Shown here: one piece after another, positions 44,887 through 56,513 of the stretch
Layout: each line of letters begins with the position of its first letter
How positions within the stretch are numbered: position 1 is the first letter of the stretch
DNA from: Wyeomyia smithii
Lineage: Eukaryota > Arthropoda > Insecta > Diptera > Culicidae
DNA length: 64,000 bases
Reading direction: 5' to 3'
Assembly (NCBI RefSeq): GCF_029784165.1
Contig: NC_073695.1
Location: 215,501,493 to 215,565,492, forward strand
Notes under the pieces: generated by a model
Databases searched by the model: none
What the model saw: only the letters and a program-made list of their open reading frames with translations
Told to the model about the DNA's origin: nothing
Translations under genes and position numbers: made by a program

Positions 44887-47799
44887 ATCGGTAATCGTTA
44901 TTGTAGGACGTGAACTTCGATTACTGTTCGTATCTCTGCATTAAACATGTCAACAGTATCTGTCAGATCTCGTTGCGAAAATCGAATCCACAATGTTTTA
45001 GTGCTGGGTAATAGATACTACTTCAGTCACGGTCACGTCCAGTGCAGGGTGATCCGGGTCAATTTTCATCATAGGCTCGTTGGCCGCCATCACCTTCACC
45101 ATAACTGGGGTAAGAGCTCTAGTGCAGAAGTTCTCAACTGAATTTGTCTGGTTTTGCCATGGGAAGAGAAAGCATCGTAAAGAGCACTACCGACTGCAGT
45201 CAAACGTGACCTGATTAAATCATTCCAATCGCTTTGGGTTGCAATTAAAGTAATTTATTTTTTATATGTAATACTGTTTGTGCCAATTGTTCATGTAGTT
45301 GATATATAATAAGAACCGAATAGTGTAAATTGTAATAAATAAGCAAGAACTTTACATAACTAATGCGGCAAAGTTTGGATAAGGTTGTCCTATGAGTTCA
45401 TTTAATTTGTCAAATCTTAAATTTTTCGAAATCAAGAGATGGAATTTTCAAAAACCGCGAAACGAGAATGAACGGGTTCACAATCTTGTTCATTTCGAAC
45501 TGTTATTACTAGTAAATTGTTGTACAAAAAAATACCTGATTTCAATAGTGTTTCCGTTCCGTATTGGGTGTCAATATTTCATTAAATGAATATATGTGCT
45601 ATGATTAATATAGGGCAAATTATCCTATATAAATTGAACTGGTTTATGCTTCTAAAAGTTTTCTGTACAAAGCTGAGTTTTTTTTACTACCGAAAATCAT
45701 TTTCCACAAGCTTGTAGTTATTCCGTTACTTTGCCATTTTCTCTGGCACCCACATTGTTTTTAGCACCGGAAAACTTCGAAACTGCACAGCTCGATCAAC
45801 ATAGTAAAACACTTACAACCGGTTGCTCCAACTCCAACGTTGCATGACATTAGGGATAGTAAAAACGTACCCTCGTTTGGTCATTTTAGGAGCTCTAGTA
45901 AGGACAAAATTTAATATATGCCATGATCTCAGTACAGAGACAATCGCCATTCAAGCCCAGTGTTCCGTTTCACAGTTCGAATTTCGCTCGCGGTCTTTGG
46001 GTAGAGATTTTAGCCTGCCTTTTTACAGATGCGCAACGTGCACCCTAATGAAGACACTGCGTGTACGGAAAAATCAACTTTTCCGCTCGATTCGATACCA
46101 ATCTCAATTAAGCACGCACGTGTGGCTGCTACATGCTGCTGAAAGAATATGGTTGGGGACCAAAACATGTTCGAGCACTCAAGCTTTGTATCACTAGTTG
46201 GCATAGTATATTTTTTTCACTTTCTCAAAGCTCGTAGGCACATAACGCAACTTCACAACGCAAGCAGGCAGGTTGCCCCAGAGGCAAACTTTGTTCAGCA
46301 TCCAGAAGTGATCGGTAGTCAAGGCAGCAGCATCAGATGAAAAACTCTATTATCGTAAGTTAACTTTTTTCTCCTCCACGACGGCACAGCTCCTTTCCCT
46401 TAACTGCCTGCAAGTTTGATTAGGTCGACCCTCCGTAGCTGCGTTACGACACTGAGCTGCCGCTACAGCCAATGACGGTGTCGACAGCATTGTCTTCGGA
46501 GAATAGAGAAACTACATCGCTCAGCTTTTTTTTTTGCCTATGATAATATCCAATAATTACATAAAGTTGATATCGAAGCAGCGCAATTACATGATTATTT
46601 AATTCTCGTTACGAAATGGTTCGATGGGAGATGGCAGTTGCGGGTGGAAGTCGAAGCCCGCTCGGGTGGCGTAAACTTTTATTTACTGAGCAAAACAATG
46701 GGACGATAAATAAAGTTTATAACGATGGTTATTATAAGGGTCAAATGAGTATGGCTGATAACCATCATCAGCAAATTATTGATGTGTATTCTTCACGAAT
46801 TGTGTGATGATCAAGTCGTTGTGATTAATTAGAATGGCGGTGGGGTTATATTGGTAGGCATTAATAATTTGACATACAGCATTTGATAACCAACTATACT
46901 CATTTTATGAAAGTATAACCTGAGGACATTTAGCTAAAAACTTCATTTCTGTAAATGTGGTAATTTGCATAATCCTAGCATCAATTTTCAAATCAAGATT
47001 GATGATCCATCCTATCAAAATAAAGTGGTTTTCGCCCCCAAAGTAGAACGTCCAAAAACTGCTGACTCGTATGAGAATATTTTCGATACAACGGTGTCAA
47101 TTTCACCATATTTGTTTAAATAGCCATATAGAGTCTTAGAGCGGATAAGCCCCTATTACACCGTGAATACGTATGGAAAATCGATATCCTTAGATCAGCT
47201 TCGGGGGAAGCACCAACTGCGAAACGACTTTGACTTAAGCGGTTTGCCCCCGAAAACGTTTTTCTCCACACCATTTAACGCGGTCGCTGTCGTGTTTTTT
47301 TTCTCCTATAGTGTCTTCCATTCTTACTCGCTCGCAGGCACCGGAGCCAGAGGAGGAAATATGATATCGTAACATATTCGATTACAACTCAATATAATAC
47401 GATCTGCATATTTGACACAGATTACGACCTTGCTTCCGCTTTTTGTTTTTTTTTCTTTCGGGTTGCCAAGCAAGCGCGGGTGTCGTCGCCTTTGGAGCAA
47501 TTGCTTCCCGTCGGTGATGTTCGACTTCCTGACTCACACTGCGGTTGTCAGGAGAAGAAAAAGGAAACCGATGTTTGGGCAGAAACAAAAGAAGGGCACA
47601 TCTTTCAGATTTTTTAGATTAATTGTATGACACTTCGTAAGTGAACACAGGGGCAGAATAACAAAATAACACAGATATATAAAATTCAAGAAGCAATATA
47701 GAAATAAAACAGATGAAATAAAAAACCAGAATAGAATAATTGCGAAAAATGGAACACTGACTGACTTTGGTCAAATACTGAACTCGTATTAAAACTAGA
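44887..47799. other. Gene-free interval
   Basis: AT-rich with more GC-rich patches at 44950-45190, 45940-46340, 46400-46500 and 47160-47590. Open frames (45392-45589, 45823-46197, 46616-46807, 47163-47372, 47412-47630) have no recognised domain. Nothing assignable. Confidence 0.45.
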
Positions 47800-48235
47800 G
47801 AGCTGCTTGGCTGTTAGGTTAATGAAACCGCTCTGACAAGCGAGTGGCTGTGGGATTGAATCTTAGTGGAATCAGGCCAATCGATGTTAAAGGGTAATTT
47901 TCGAACTAGTCACACAGTTAAAGCTTTCCAGGCAACTGATAAAAGGAGCGAAGCCTCGATGATGCATTTCGATTCGGAACTCGAGCTTCTGTTTAATTAT
48001 GCACATGCTTCATAGCCAACTGTTTTAGTGTACAGGATAATTGCGGGGTTAACGCTACACTTCTACTGACACTAACAACTTCTTCCGAGCTGAGACTCGA
48101 ACCTACGACAACTGACTTGTTAGGTCTGTATCGGAAGGTTTCGCCGGAGAAGAAATGAGGCTCGAGATAGTAGAGCAGTAAGTATAAAATGAAAGGTGAA
48201 AACATACATACACAAGCACGGATAATTATAAAGAA
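47800..48235. mobile_element. Two SINE-like modules in opposite orientation
   Basis: On the minus strand GGTTCGAGTCT (48093-48103) fits a Pol III B box within TCGTAGGTTCGAGTCTCAGC. On the plus strand GGGATTGAATCTTA (47851-47864), about 35 bp after a degenerate A-box-like TTGGCTGTTAGG, resembles a tRNA-derived head. Ends are approximate. ACACAAGCACGGATAAT at 48210 is shared with 15079. Confidence 0.45.
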
Positions 48236-48239
48236 TGTT

Positions 48240-50262
48240 TTTTTTAATAAGGGGATTTGTTAGTAGCTTAAGTATTTATGATAAATATTAGTAAATAATG
48301 AGTATGTGTGTCCAATCACAAATGGTGACTTCTCAACACTGTTAGAAATTTGTAATTTTAATTGTTAGGATTTGTTTGCTTTCGCAATTAGGACTTATCA
48401 TTCGTAGGGACTTAAACCTACTTGTCAAGAAAGGAAAGTAAACTTACAACTAACTTAAATGCTAACTTATTGGCTATAAAGAGGGCTCACCGTAGCAATT
48501 GAGGATTGCAACGATTTTTGTCGAAAATTGTCAATAATTTTATTGGACATAGCTTCTAATGTTACAACACCAGTAAGTCTATGTAATTCGAGTGTACCAA
48601 ACCAAGGAGGACGCTTTAAAATCATTTTCAGAATTGTATTTTTCGTAATCCTTTGAAGCTTTTTTTTTCTTGTTGAACAGCAACTTGACAGCATAAAGCA
48701 TTGCTGGTCTAAAAATTTGTTTGTAAATCAAAAGTTTGTTCTTTAAACAAAGTTCAGAACTCCTGTTAATGAGAGGATATAAACATCTCGTATATTTGAT
48801 GCACTTGGCTTGTATACTCTCAATGTGCTCTTTGAAAATAAGTTTTTTATCGTAAATTAGTCCCAAGTACTTAACCTTGTCAGACCAACTTAAAATAACC
48901 CCATTCATCTGGACAACGTGATTATTGTTTGGCTTGAGGAAAGAAGCCCTAGGCTTATGCGGAAAAATCATCATTTGAGTTTTAGAAGCATTGGGAGAGA
49001 TTTTCCACTTTTGCAAGTAGGAAGAAAAAATATCTAAACTTTTCTGCAATCGACTGCATATGACACGAAGACTTTTTCCTTTTACGGAAATGCTTGTGTC
49101 ATCGCAGAACAACGACTTTGTGCATCCTGGAGGCAAATCAGGAAGATCTGAAATGAATATGTTGTACAGGACTGGACCCAACACTGAACCTTGAGGTACA
49201 CCTGCTCTGACAGGAAATCTATCAGATTTTGAATTCTGATAGACAACCTGCAGAGTTCGATCAGTAAGATGATTTTTTAAAATTTTGATTAGGAAAATTG
49301 GAAAATTAAAAGTTTGCAATTTCGCAATCAAACCTTTATGCCAAACACTGTCGAATGCTTTTTCTATGTCTAAAAGAGCAGCTCCAGTGGAATAACCTTC
49401 AGATTTGTTAGCTCGTATCATATTAGTAACTCGGAGCAATTGATGAGTTGTGGAATGCCCATGGCGAAATCCAAACTGTTCATTAGCAAAAATTGAATTT
49501 TCGTTGATGTGTGACATCATTCTGTTGAGAATAATTCTCTCAAACAGTTTACTTATTGAAGAAAGTAAACTGATTGGTCGATAACTTGAAACTTCAGCTG
49601 GGTTCTTATCCGGTTTTAAAATGGGAGTATTTTTTGCATTTTTCCATAATTTGGGAAAATATGCAATTTTGAAGCAGCAATTGAAAATTTTCACTAAAAA
49701 TGTTATTGTGCTCTCAGGGAGATGTTTGATTAGTATATTAAGGATTCCATCGTCACCAGGTGCTTTCATATTTTTGAAATTTTTTTTAATTGATTTAATC
49801 TCATTCAAGTTAGCTTCAATTATTTCTGCAGGTAAAAAATTCTGGGAAGAAATTAAATCAAATTGACGTGTGACTTCATTTTCAATTGGACTCACAAAAT
49901 TCAAATTTGAGTTATGAACACTCTCAAACTGCTGAGCAAGTCTTTGAACCTTTTGTTCATTGGATACAAGAAAACGTTCACAATCTTTTAAAACTCGAAT
50001 AGGCTTTGAAGGTTTCATAAGAATCTTTGACAGCTTCCAAAAGGGTTTTGAATATGGTTTCAATTTTTCAACTTTAGTCTCAAAACTTTGATTTTTCAGA
50101 AGAGTAAATATATGTTTAATCTCTTTCTGTAAATCTTTATAAATAGTTTTAAAAACAGGGTCACGAGAACGTTGATATTGACGTCTGCGGACATTTGACA
50201 TTTTTCCTTGATGTTCAGCTTAGTTCGGAGGTGAAAATAACACTGCTGTTAATTTTTTTTTG
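48240..50262 (-). mobile_element. LINE C, 5'-truncated Juan/Jockey-like retrotransposon
   Basis: The minus-strand element has its 3' end near the T-run at 48239-48246 (poly(A) on its own strand), a 3' UTR to 48466, the RT part of ORF2, and a 5' truncation near 50258-50262. TSD not resolved. Confidence 0.8.
48467..50255 (-). pseudogene. LINE C reverse transcriptase, one frameshift
   Basis: Main frame 50201-48579, open upstream to a TAA near 50256. Reverse transcriptase motifs: APGDDGI, SYRPISLLSSISKLFE, LLDIEKAFDSVWH, GVPQGSVLGPVLYNIF and the active site LFCDDTSISV near residue 365 from 50201, with Cys in place of the usual Ala before DD. The thumb and C-terminal region follow. An indel in the run of T at 48660-48668 shifts the frame; the true C-terminus reads on in another frame (LQRITKNTILKMILKRPP...) to 48467. 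No endonuclease remains. Motifs fit the Jockey clade, Juan-like. A single homopolymer indel separates the two halves. Confidence 0.85.
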
Positions 50263-50404
50263 AAAGTAATAAGCAGAAATGGTTAAAAACCTTTAGCAAA
50301 TTCTGTTATCTACGAATTTAAGCGGGTTTCTACGTCGATTTTGGAATTTGTCTTGTTCTTTTTTGATTAACAAATCAAATGCTTGGTTTCTGTAGGATAG
50401 TACC
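50263..50404. other. Short spacer between LINE C and Bel/Pao 2
   Basis: AT-rich, nothing recognised. Confidence 0.5.
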
Positions 50405-50660
50405 TGTTGTGGCGGAATATAGCGACCCTCCCAGACTCCCAGATCAGATCAGCAAAATAAGGGCAAATAAAAGTCAAACTTCTATTCTCTCCACTTTGAT
50501 ACAATATCATTTATTGTTCTTGTTTTTGGAATATTCAGGCTATAAGAGAACACACAATTTAAAAGATCAGTCAGTTAAAATAAATAGTTCGAATCGTTAA
50601 CATCGTTTTTTAATCGCATTTCGCCCGTTCACTGTCGCTCTGTTGGAACCCACAGTAACA
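50405..50660 (+). repeat. Bel/Pao 2 5' LTR
   Basis: 256 bp, identical by eye to 56215-56470. ATAAATAG at 50580-50587 is a possible TATA-like element. Confidence 0.95.
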
Positions 50661-50662
50661 TA

Positions 50663-50683
50663 TGGTCCTTCGAACCGGATTCG
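50663..50683 (+). promoter_or_regulatory. Primer-binding site, tRNA-Tyr type
   Basis: TGGTCCTTCGAACCGGATTC begins two bases after the LTR. It is complementary to the 3' end of insect tRNA-Tyr including CCA (from memory of the fly tRNA-Tyr sequence), with one mismatch (A for G at 50674). Confidence 0.75.
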
Positions 50684-50853
50684 CGAGAATAGTCGCCTTG
50701 AACCGTGCCAGTTTGATAAGTTTTGCGTCGCGTAGTTTGGCCTCGTTTCCTGCCGTACCGGCAATTGTGATTCTGCCTAATCGTGATAAAATTATCAGAC
50801 ATTCCCGCAGTGGGGACATAGTGACCGAGTGAACGTTATCGAACATAATCACG

Positions 50854-53800
50854 ATGCTGAAGAAACTAATCCGTGAGCGAAAGTCGCTTGAACCGCGTAT
50901 CAAGCGAGTTTCTGATGTGGTGATGAAGTTAGAGCCAGAAGCGGCTGAAGAAATAGACGTTCAAATGGAGATCGAAACGCTAAATGATATATGGGCTAGT
51001 TATTGTTCAGTGCATAAAAGAATTTTGGATGTGAGTGAAGAAGATGAAATGTACAATGATGCCGTCGATCAGCAACGAAATTTTGAAGCAACGTACCTCG
51101 CGCTAAAAGGCCGCTTGTTGAAAATTTTGAAACTGGTTAAAAATCGGGACAGTAGAGAAGAAAACCATCCACAGCCGCAAAACGATATAATAGCTCAGCT
51201 AGCAAGCCAACAAGCCGAGTTCTTTCGTATAATGTCCACTCGATTGAATCCCGTCGGCATCGATGCGACTGCACCAGTTGAGCCGCACCAATTGGATGCC
51301 CCCAATATGCCGCTTTCGGATCTAAAATTACCTCGTGTGAATTTGCCAGCGTTTTGTGGTGATTATTTAGAGTGGCAATCATTTATTGATTTGTTCAAAA
51401 GCATGGTCGATCAAAATCCTTTGTTAAAGGATAGCCAGAAACTATATTTTCTGAAAACCAATCTTTCTGGCGAAGCAGCATCACTCATCTCGCACTTGAA
51501 GATTGAGGATGCCAATTACACTTTGGCATTAGAGAAATTAAAATCTCGATATGATAAGCCGCTTGAAATTGCGCACAAACATATTCAGCGTTTTCTGAAC
51601 CAGCCAGCCCTGACGTCATCGTCTGCTCCCGGACTGCGTTCTCTTCATGACGTCTCTGATGAAGTGGTGCGCGCTCTTCGAGCGATGGAGAGAGAGGATC
51701 GCGACACATGGCTAATATTCATCCTTAGTGAAAAATTTGATCCAGCAACTAGGCAGTTGTGGTATCAACGTGTTGCTGACATGCAGGAAAATGAAATCAC
51801 TTTGCAATGTATGCTAAAGTTTCTCGATTCGCGTTGTTTTGCATTACAATCGGCTCAAACGGATAAGCAGCGAAACGCCGTCCTCTCCAAGCCGCAATTG
51901 AAGCAACCGTATAAGAGTACCGCATTCGTCGCTACTAACTCATCGTCATATTGCTATATCTGTTCCAAATCAGCGCATATGCCCTTTCAGTGTGGTAAGT
52001 TCATTCATATGAGCCCTGATGAACGTTTAGCTGCTATTAATCGGCATAGGCTGTGTCGAAACTGTTTTAAGAAGCATCCCGGTGAAACATGCAAATCAAG
52101 TAATTGCCGAAAATGCGGTCTACGTCACCACACATTACTGCATGCTGCTCTCGAAGCCCCCAACTTCCAACACACACCCTCTACGTCGTTTGCTGCCTCT
52201 ACTGGTGGCAATCCAGCCGCTCAATCGTTACTCTCTGCTCTCGAGACAAATTCTCCTATAGATGCGTCCAGTGTCCTTCTAGCAACAGTGGCAATCAATG
52301 TTTTGGATAAGAAAGGTCGACCCCATGCTTGTCGAGCTGTCTTAGATTGCGCATCTCAGGTTAGCTTCATCAGCGAAAGTTTTTGCAATGAACTCGGTCT
52401 TGAAATGATGGATGCAGATATGGACCTCGAAGGTATATCTTCCACACCAGCACATGCTGATAAGTGCGTGCAAATTATTATAGCATCCCGATGTACGGAT
52501 TATCGCACCTCGGTTCCGTGCATGGTGCTTGAGAGAATAACAAAAACACTCCCAGCAAAACCGGCAGACATCGATGGTTGGTCTATCCCAGAGTCTATTA
52601 AACTGGCAGACCCTCTCTTCCATCGACCAGGTAAAATCAATATCCTGATTGGAAATGAGCTATTTTTTCAGCTTCTTGAGCCAGGAAAAATTAGTCTCAG
52701 TTCTGATGATAATTTACCTACGCTTCAAAACACAAAGTTTGGATGGGTGGTTGCCGGACGGTACAAAAATACCACACCAGCGCGTGCAAGCGCTTCAACA
52801 TGCTTAATAGCATCAGTAGATGATTCACTCGATCAACAGTTGCGACGATTTTGGGAGCTTGAGGAGTACGTGCCTCCTACAGCCCATCTTAGTGAAGAAG
52901 AAAAACAGTGTGAAGACCATTTTGCAAGGCACACTGTTAGAAATGCCGACGGACAGTTCACCGTTCGCTTACCGTTCTTGCACAGCCCGAGTCAACTTGG
53001 CGACTCGCGCCAGATAGCTGCAAGGCGCTTAGAACACATTGAGCGAAAGCTGCAGAAAAATCCACATTTGAAACAGGAGTATCATGCTTTCCTACGTGAG
53101 TACATTGAACTAGGACATATGACTCGTGCTGAGTCTCCCGCTACCAATCACACCGTTTACCTTCCCCATCACTGCGTGATAAAGGAAGCAAGCTCTACTA
53201 CAAAATGTAGAGTCGTTTTCGACGCTTCGGCAAAAACCACTAGCGGAAAATCTCTCAATGATGTACTCATGGCTGGCCCAGTCCTACAGGACTCGCTAAT
53301 TAATATTTTGCTTCGCTTCCGTATTCCGGCCTTTGTGGTTGCGGGAGATATTAAACAAATGTACCGCATGGTAAGGATCCATGATTGTGATCGCGACTTC
53401 CAGAGGATTCTTTGGCGATGGTCCAGCAGCGAGCCAGTTAGTGAATTTGTATTAAACACGGTGACGTTTGGAACCAAAAGTGCATCTTACCTGGCAACGA
53501 AGTGTGTGCAACAGCTTTTGAATGCACATCGGCAGCGATATCCAGCAGCGGTAGAAAAGGCGGAAAAGGGAATGTACGTGGACGACGTTTTGACTGGTGC
53601 TGACACCGAGCAAGAAGCAGTGCTACTTCGCGAACAGCTGTCTACTATTTTTGCTTCCGGTGGTTTTCATCTGCGTAAATGGGCGTCTAATAGTGCAGCG
53701 GTGCTAAAAGGTGTTCCGGTTGCGGATCGGGAGATAGAAATTTCGATTGGAATAAGCGATGAACAAGTCATCAAGGCCCTCGGCATCCACTGGCAGCCGT

Positions 53801-56232
53801 GCAGCGACATGTTCCAGTTTTCCTATATCCGAACAAAGATCCTTCAGCACACAAAGCGGACCATACTATCACAAATCGCCAGCCTCTTCGACCCGCTTGG
53901 TTTACTGGCCCCTGTCATCGTGAAGGCAAAACTGGTCATGCAACAGATGTGGGAGCTGAAGGTGGCATGGGATGAAACTCCCCCCGGTGAGTTACTCGAT
54001 ATTTGGTTAAAGTTGGTCCAAAGTCTTTCCGATCTCAACTTCTTACAGGTACCACGACGCGTGATCGACTCATCTGGAACCCTCCGTATGTTTCTGCACG
54101 GCTACAGTGATGCCTCCGAGCGGGCCATGGGAGCATGCATCTACTTACGAGTCTGTTACAACGACGATAGGAAATCATCACATTTGCTCTGTGCAAAATC
54201 GAGAATAGCACCGGTTGGTAACGGAAGGACAACACTGCCTCGGTTGGAGTTGGAAGCAGCACGGATTCTGGCCAGATTAATGGCAAACGTTCAAGCGGCA
54301 CTCTCCTTGGCGTTCCACGAAATACGAGCATTCTCCGACTCAACAGTGGCCCTGGCGTGGATAAAGGGTGGCGCTTCGCGATGGAAAACTTTCGTCGCCA
54401 ATCGAGTAGCTGAAATCGTGAACCACCTTCCAGCCATCAACTGGTACCATGTCGACACGCATAGCAACCCAGCAGACTTAATTTCACGAGGAGCACTTCC
54501 CGCTCAAATATCAACTAACCCGTTATGGTGGAACGGGCTGATTTGGAACGAGAATTCTAACATCCAACACCATGACATATCCGATAGTCTTAGCGCCATA
54601 CAACAACGACAGGTGGAGAAAGAGCAGCGCGTGGTGGCTGTTGCGTGCTTAACCGTATATGAAAATCAGTTTCTCGACAAGATTATGTCAAGATATTACC
54701 CGAACTTAATGTTTCTCCTGCGTATTACAGCACGAATGCTGCGATTTAAATACCGTGATCATAGGCAGTCCCACCGCCTCACATCCCACGAAATCGACAG
54801 GGCACTACGCGTCTACTTGCAACATGTTCAGAATCAGCACTTCTGGAAGGAGATTAACCAGCTTAATCACGGTCAAGATGTCAGCCGATCCAGTTGTCTT
54901 CATCAGCTGAAACCCTTCCTGGATGAAAATCATCTTCTCAGGGTGGGCGGAAGATTACAGCAGTCAGACCTGAGCTACGATACAAAACACCCGATTCTGC
55001 TACCGCACAAGTCGATACTCTCATCGTACATCCTACACCATGAACATTACGAACAATTACATTGTGGACCTCAAATGTTGTTGGCAGGAATCCGCCAACG
55101 TTATTGGATTATTCGAGGAGTAAGCGCTGCCAGAAAGGTTTGTCGTGCCTGCGTTCATTGTGCTCGTGCAAGGCCCGCATCGGTGCGTCAACAAATGGGA
55201 CAGCTACCAGCAGATCGTGTGAAGCCTCTACCTCCATTCTCTATTACCGGCATCGATTACGCTGGTCCAATCAACGTGATTGGTCGCCGTACACGCGGTG
55301 CAACCATTGCAAAGGGATATATCGCGCTGTTCGTCTGTTTTTCAACTCGAGCCGTTCACCTCGAAGCAGTTTCGGATCTAAGCACGTCTTCATTCATCGC
55401 TGCCTTCACTCGGTTCATCAGTCGTTATGGCTTGCCGAATAAAGTTTATTCTGACAACGCTACCAACCTCCGAGGAGCAGCGAAAAAGCTTCGTGATCTG
55501 TACGAGCACATTAATGCTACTGAAAATGACGATCAGGTAATTGATTTTTTCACAACTAAAGGGATTGAGTGGTTATTTAACCCGGCTAGATCTCCTCATC
55601 ATGGTGGTTTGTGGGAAGCCGGCATCAAGGTTGCCAAGAGCTTTTTGAGCAAATTAGGAGGAGATAATCGCTTTACCTTTGAAGAGTTGAGCACAGTTCT
55701 TGCCCAGATATCTGCATGCATGAACTCGCGTCCTATTTCTCCCTTATCAAATGATCCCAGTGAGCCTCAACCCCTCACACCCGCACATTTCTTGATTGGA
55801 AGGCCACTTCATATTATCCCGGAGATAAACCAACTAGACGATAAAATTGACTCGTTAGGCAGATGGCAGTATGTACAGCGCGTTACGCAGGAGTTCAGAT
55901 CACGCTGGCAATCCGAATATGTTTCGCTACTTCAACGCATGGTCAAATGGCAACGTAGCGCACCCAACATTATGGTAGGAGATTTCGTATTGCTTGTCAG
56001 CGATAATGAGAAGCCGAAGCAGTGGCCAATGGGCCGAGTCGTCGAACTATTTCCTGGGACCGATGGTATTGTCAGAGTGGTGGCGGTAAAAACGTTGAAC
56101 GGAATTTCCAAACGAGATGTGAGAAGAATTCGGCGTATTCCATTGGAGGCTGATGAATATGTTCCTGGACGTAACGGTGCGGAAATTTCTAGCCGCAATT
56201 TGGTGGGCGGATTATGTTGTGGCGGAATATAG
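50854..56232 (+). CDS. Bel/Pao 2 gag-pol polyprotein
   Basis: 1792 codons from ATG 50854, about 190 bases after the LTR, to a TAG inside the 3' LTR. Gag: a basic, coiled-coil-like N-terminus, then the capsid-like core (LPRVNLPAFCGDYLEWQSF near 165), a CCHC-like knuckle CYICSKSAHMPFQC at 367-380 and a second Cys/His cluster to about 430. Protease motif VLDCASQVSFI near 497. Reverse transcriptase: VVAGDIKQMYRMV and the active site MYVDDVLTG near 908. RNase H: YSDASE near 1084, LPRLELEAARI, FSDSTVALAW. Integrase: HHCC domain ending CRACVHCARARP, then GIDYAGPI (near 1466), YSDNATNL (near 1532) and GLWEAGIKV (near 1587). All catalytic residues appear present. Unlike Bel/Pao 1, gag has no PHD finger. 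Likely competent, though the junction anomaly at its right end is odd. Confidence 0.95.
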   Translation: MLKKLIRERKSLEPRIKRVSDVVMKLEPEAAEEIDVQMEIETLNDIWASYCSVHKRILDVSEEDEMYNDAVDQQRNFEATYLALKGRLLKILKLVKNRDSREENHPQPQNDIIAQLASQQAEFFRIMSTRLNPVGIDATAPVEPHQLDAPNMPLSDLKLPRVNLPAFCGDYLEWQSFIDLFKSMVDQNPLLKDSQKLYFLKTNLSGEAASLISHLKIEDANYTLALEKLKSRYDKPLEIAHKHIQRFLNQPALTSSSAPGLRSLHDVSDEVVRALRAMEREDRDTWLIFILSEKFDPATRQLWYQRVADMQENEITLQCMLKFLDSRCFALQSAQTDKQRNAVLSKPQLKQPYKSTAFVATNSSSYCYICSKSAHMPFQCGKFIHMSPDERLAAINRHRLCRNCFKKHPGETCKSSNCRKCGLRHHTLLHAALEAPNFQHTPSTSFAASTGGNPAAQSLLSALETNSPIDASSVLLATVAINVLDKKGRPHACRAVLDCASQVSFISESFCNELGLEMMDADMDLEGISSTPAHADKCVQIIIASRCTDYRTSVPCMVLERITKTLPAKPADIDGWSIPESIKLADPLFHRPGKINILIGNELFFQLLEPGKISLSSDDNLPTLQNTKFGWVVAGRYKNTTPARASASTCLIASVDDSLDQQLRRFWELEEYVPPTAHLSEEEKQCEDHFARHTVRNADGQFTVRLPFLHSPSQLGDSRQIAARRLEHIERKLQKNPHLKQEYHAFLREYIELGHMTRAESPATNHTVYLPHHCVIKEASSTTKCRVVFDASAKTTSGKSLNDVLMAGPVLQDSLINILLRFRIPAFVVAGDIKQMYRMVRIHDCDRDFQRILWRWSSSEPVSEFVLNTVTFGTKSASYLATKCVQQLLNAHRQRYPAAVEKAEKGMYVDDVLTGADTEQEAVLLREQLSTIFASGGFHLRKWASNSAAVLKGVPVADREIEISIGISDEQVIKALGIHWQPCSDMFQFSYIRTKILQHTKRTILSQIASLFDPLGLLAPVIVKAKLVMQQMWELKVAWDETPPGELLDIWLKLVQSLSDLNFLQVPRRVIDSSGTLRMFLHGYSDASERAMGACIYLRVCYNDDRKSSHLLCAKSRIAPVGNGRTTLPRLELEAARILARLMANVQAALSLAFHEIRAFSDSTVALAWIKGGASRWKTFVANRVAEIVNHLPAINWYHVDTHSNPADLISRGALPAQISTNPLWWNGLIWNENSNIQHHDISDSLSAIQQRQVEKEQRVVAVACLTVYENQFLDKIMSRYYPNLMFLLRITARMLRFKYRDHRQSHRLTSHEIDRALRVYLQHVQNQHFWKEINQLNHGQDVSRSSCLHQLKPFLDENHLLRVGGRLQQSDLSYDTKHPILLPHKSILSSYILHHEHYEQLHCGPQMLLAGIRQRYWIIRGVSAARKVCRACVHCARARPASVRQQMGQLPADRVKPLPPFSITGIDYAGPINVIGRRTRGATIAKGYIALFVCFSTRAVHLEAVSDLSTSSFIAAFTRFISRYGLPNKVYSDNATNLRGAAKKLRDLYEHINATENDDQVIDFFTTKGIEWLFNPARSPHHGGLWEAGIKVAKSFLSKLGGDNRFTFEELSTVLAQISACMNSRPISPLSNDPSEPQPLTPAHFLIGRPLHIIPEINQLDDKIDSLGRWQYVQRVTQEFRSRWQSEYVSLLQRMVKWQRSAPNIMVGDFVLLVSDNEKPKQWPMGRVVELFPGTDGIVRVVAVKTLNGISKRDVRRIRRIPLEADEYVPGRNGAEISSRNLVGGLCCGGI

Positions 56233-56470
56233 CGACCCTCCCAGACTCCCAGATCAGATCAGCAAAATAAGGGCAAATAAAAGTCAAACTTCTATTCTCT
56301 CCACTTTGATACAATATCATTTATTGTTCTTGTTTTTGGAATATTCAGGCTATAAGAGAACACACAATTTAAAAGATCAGTCAGTTAAAATAAATAGTTC
56401 GAATCGTTAACATCGTTTTTTAATCGCATTTCGCCCGTTCACTGTCGCTCTGTTGGAACCCACAGTAACA
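56215..56470 (+). repeat. Bel/Pao 2 3' LTR
   Basis: 256 bp; includes the last codons and stop of gag-pol (to 56232). Confidence 0.95.
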
Positions 56471-56472
56471 TA

Positions 56473-56513
56473 TGGTCCTTCGAGCCGGATTTGAACCAGC
56501 GACCTATGGATGT
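56473..56513 (-). other. tRNA-Tyr 3'-portion sequence abutting the 3' LTR
   Basis: Starting two bases after the LTR, TGGTCCTTCGAGCCGGATTT and the following GAACCAGCGACCTATGGATG are the complement of the T arm, acceptor strand and CCA of tRNA-Tyr, with about two mismatches to the fly sequence over 34 bases. It matches the tRNA better than the element's own primer site does (G at 56484, and continued match after 56493). Because CCA is not encoded in nuclear tRNA genes, origin from a mature tRNA is suggested. Confidence 0.7.

Larger units (their letters stand above)
50405..56470 (+). mobile_element. Bel/Pao LTR retrotransposon 2 (6.1 kb), intact frame
   Basis: LTRs of 256 bp at 50405-50660 and 56215-56470, each TGTTGTGG...CAGTAACA, with no difference visible between them. 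A tRNA-Tyr-type primer site starts two bases after the 5' LTR. A purine-rich GGTGGGCGGA lies just before the 3' LTR. A single uninterrupted gag-pol frame fills the interior. Identical LTRs and an intact frame indicate a very recent insertion. Unusually, no clean TSD is found and the right flank starts with tRNA-like sequence. Confidence 0.95.

Noticed and set aside
50400..56480. A standard TSD for Bel/Pao 2
   Set aside because: GTACC on the left has no exact partner directly after the 3' LTR or after the tRNA-like tail.
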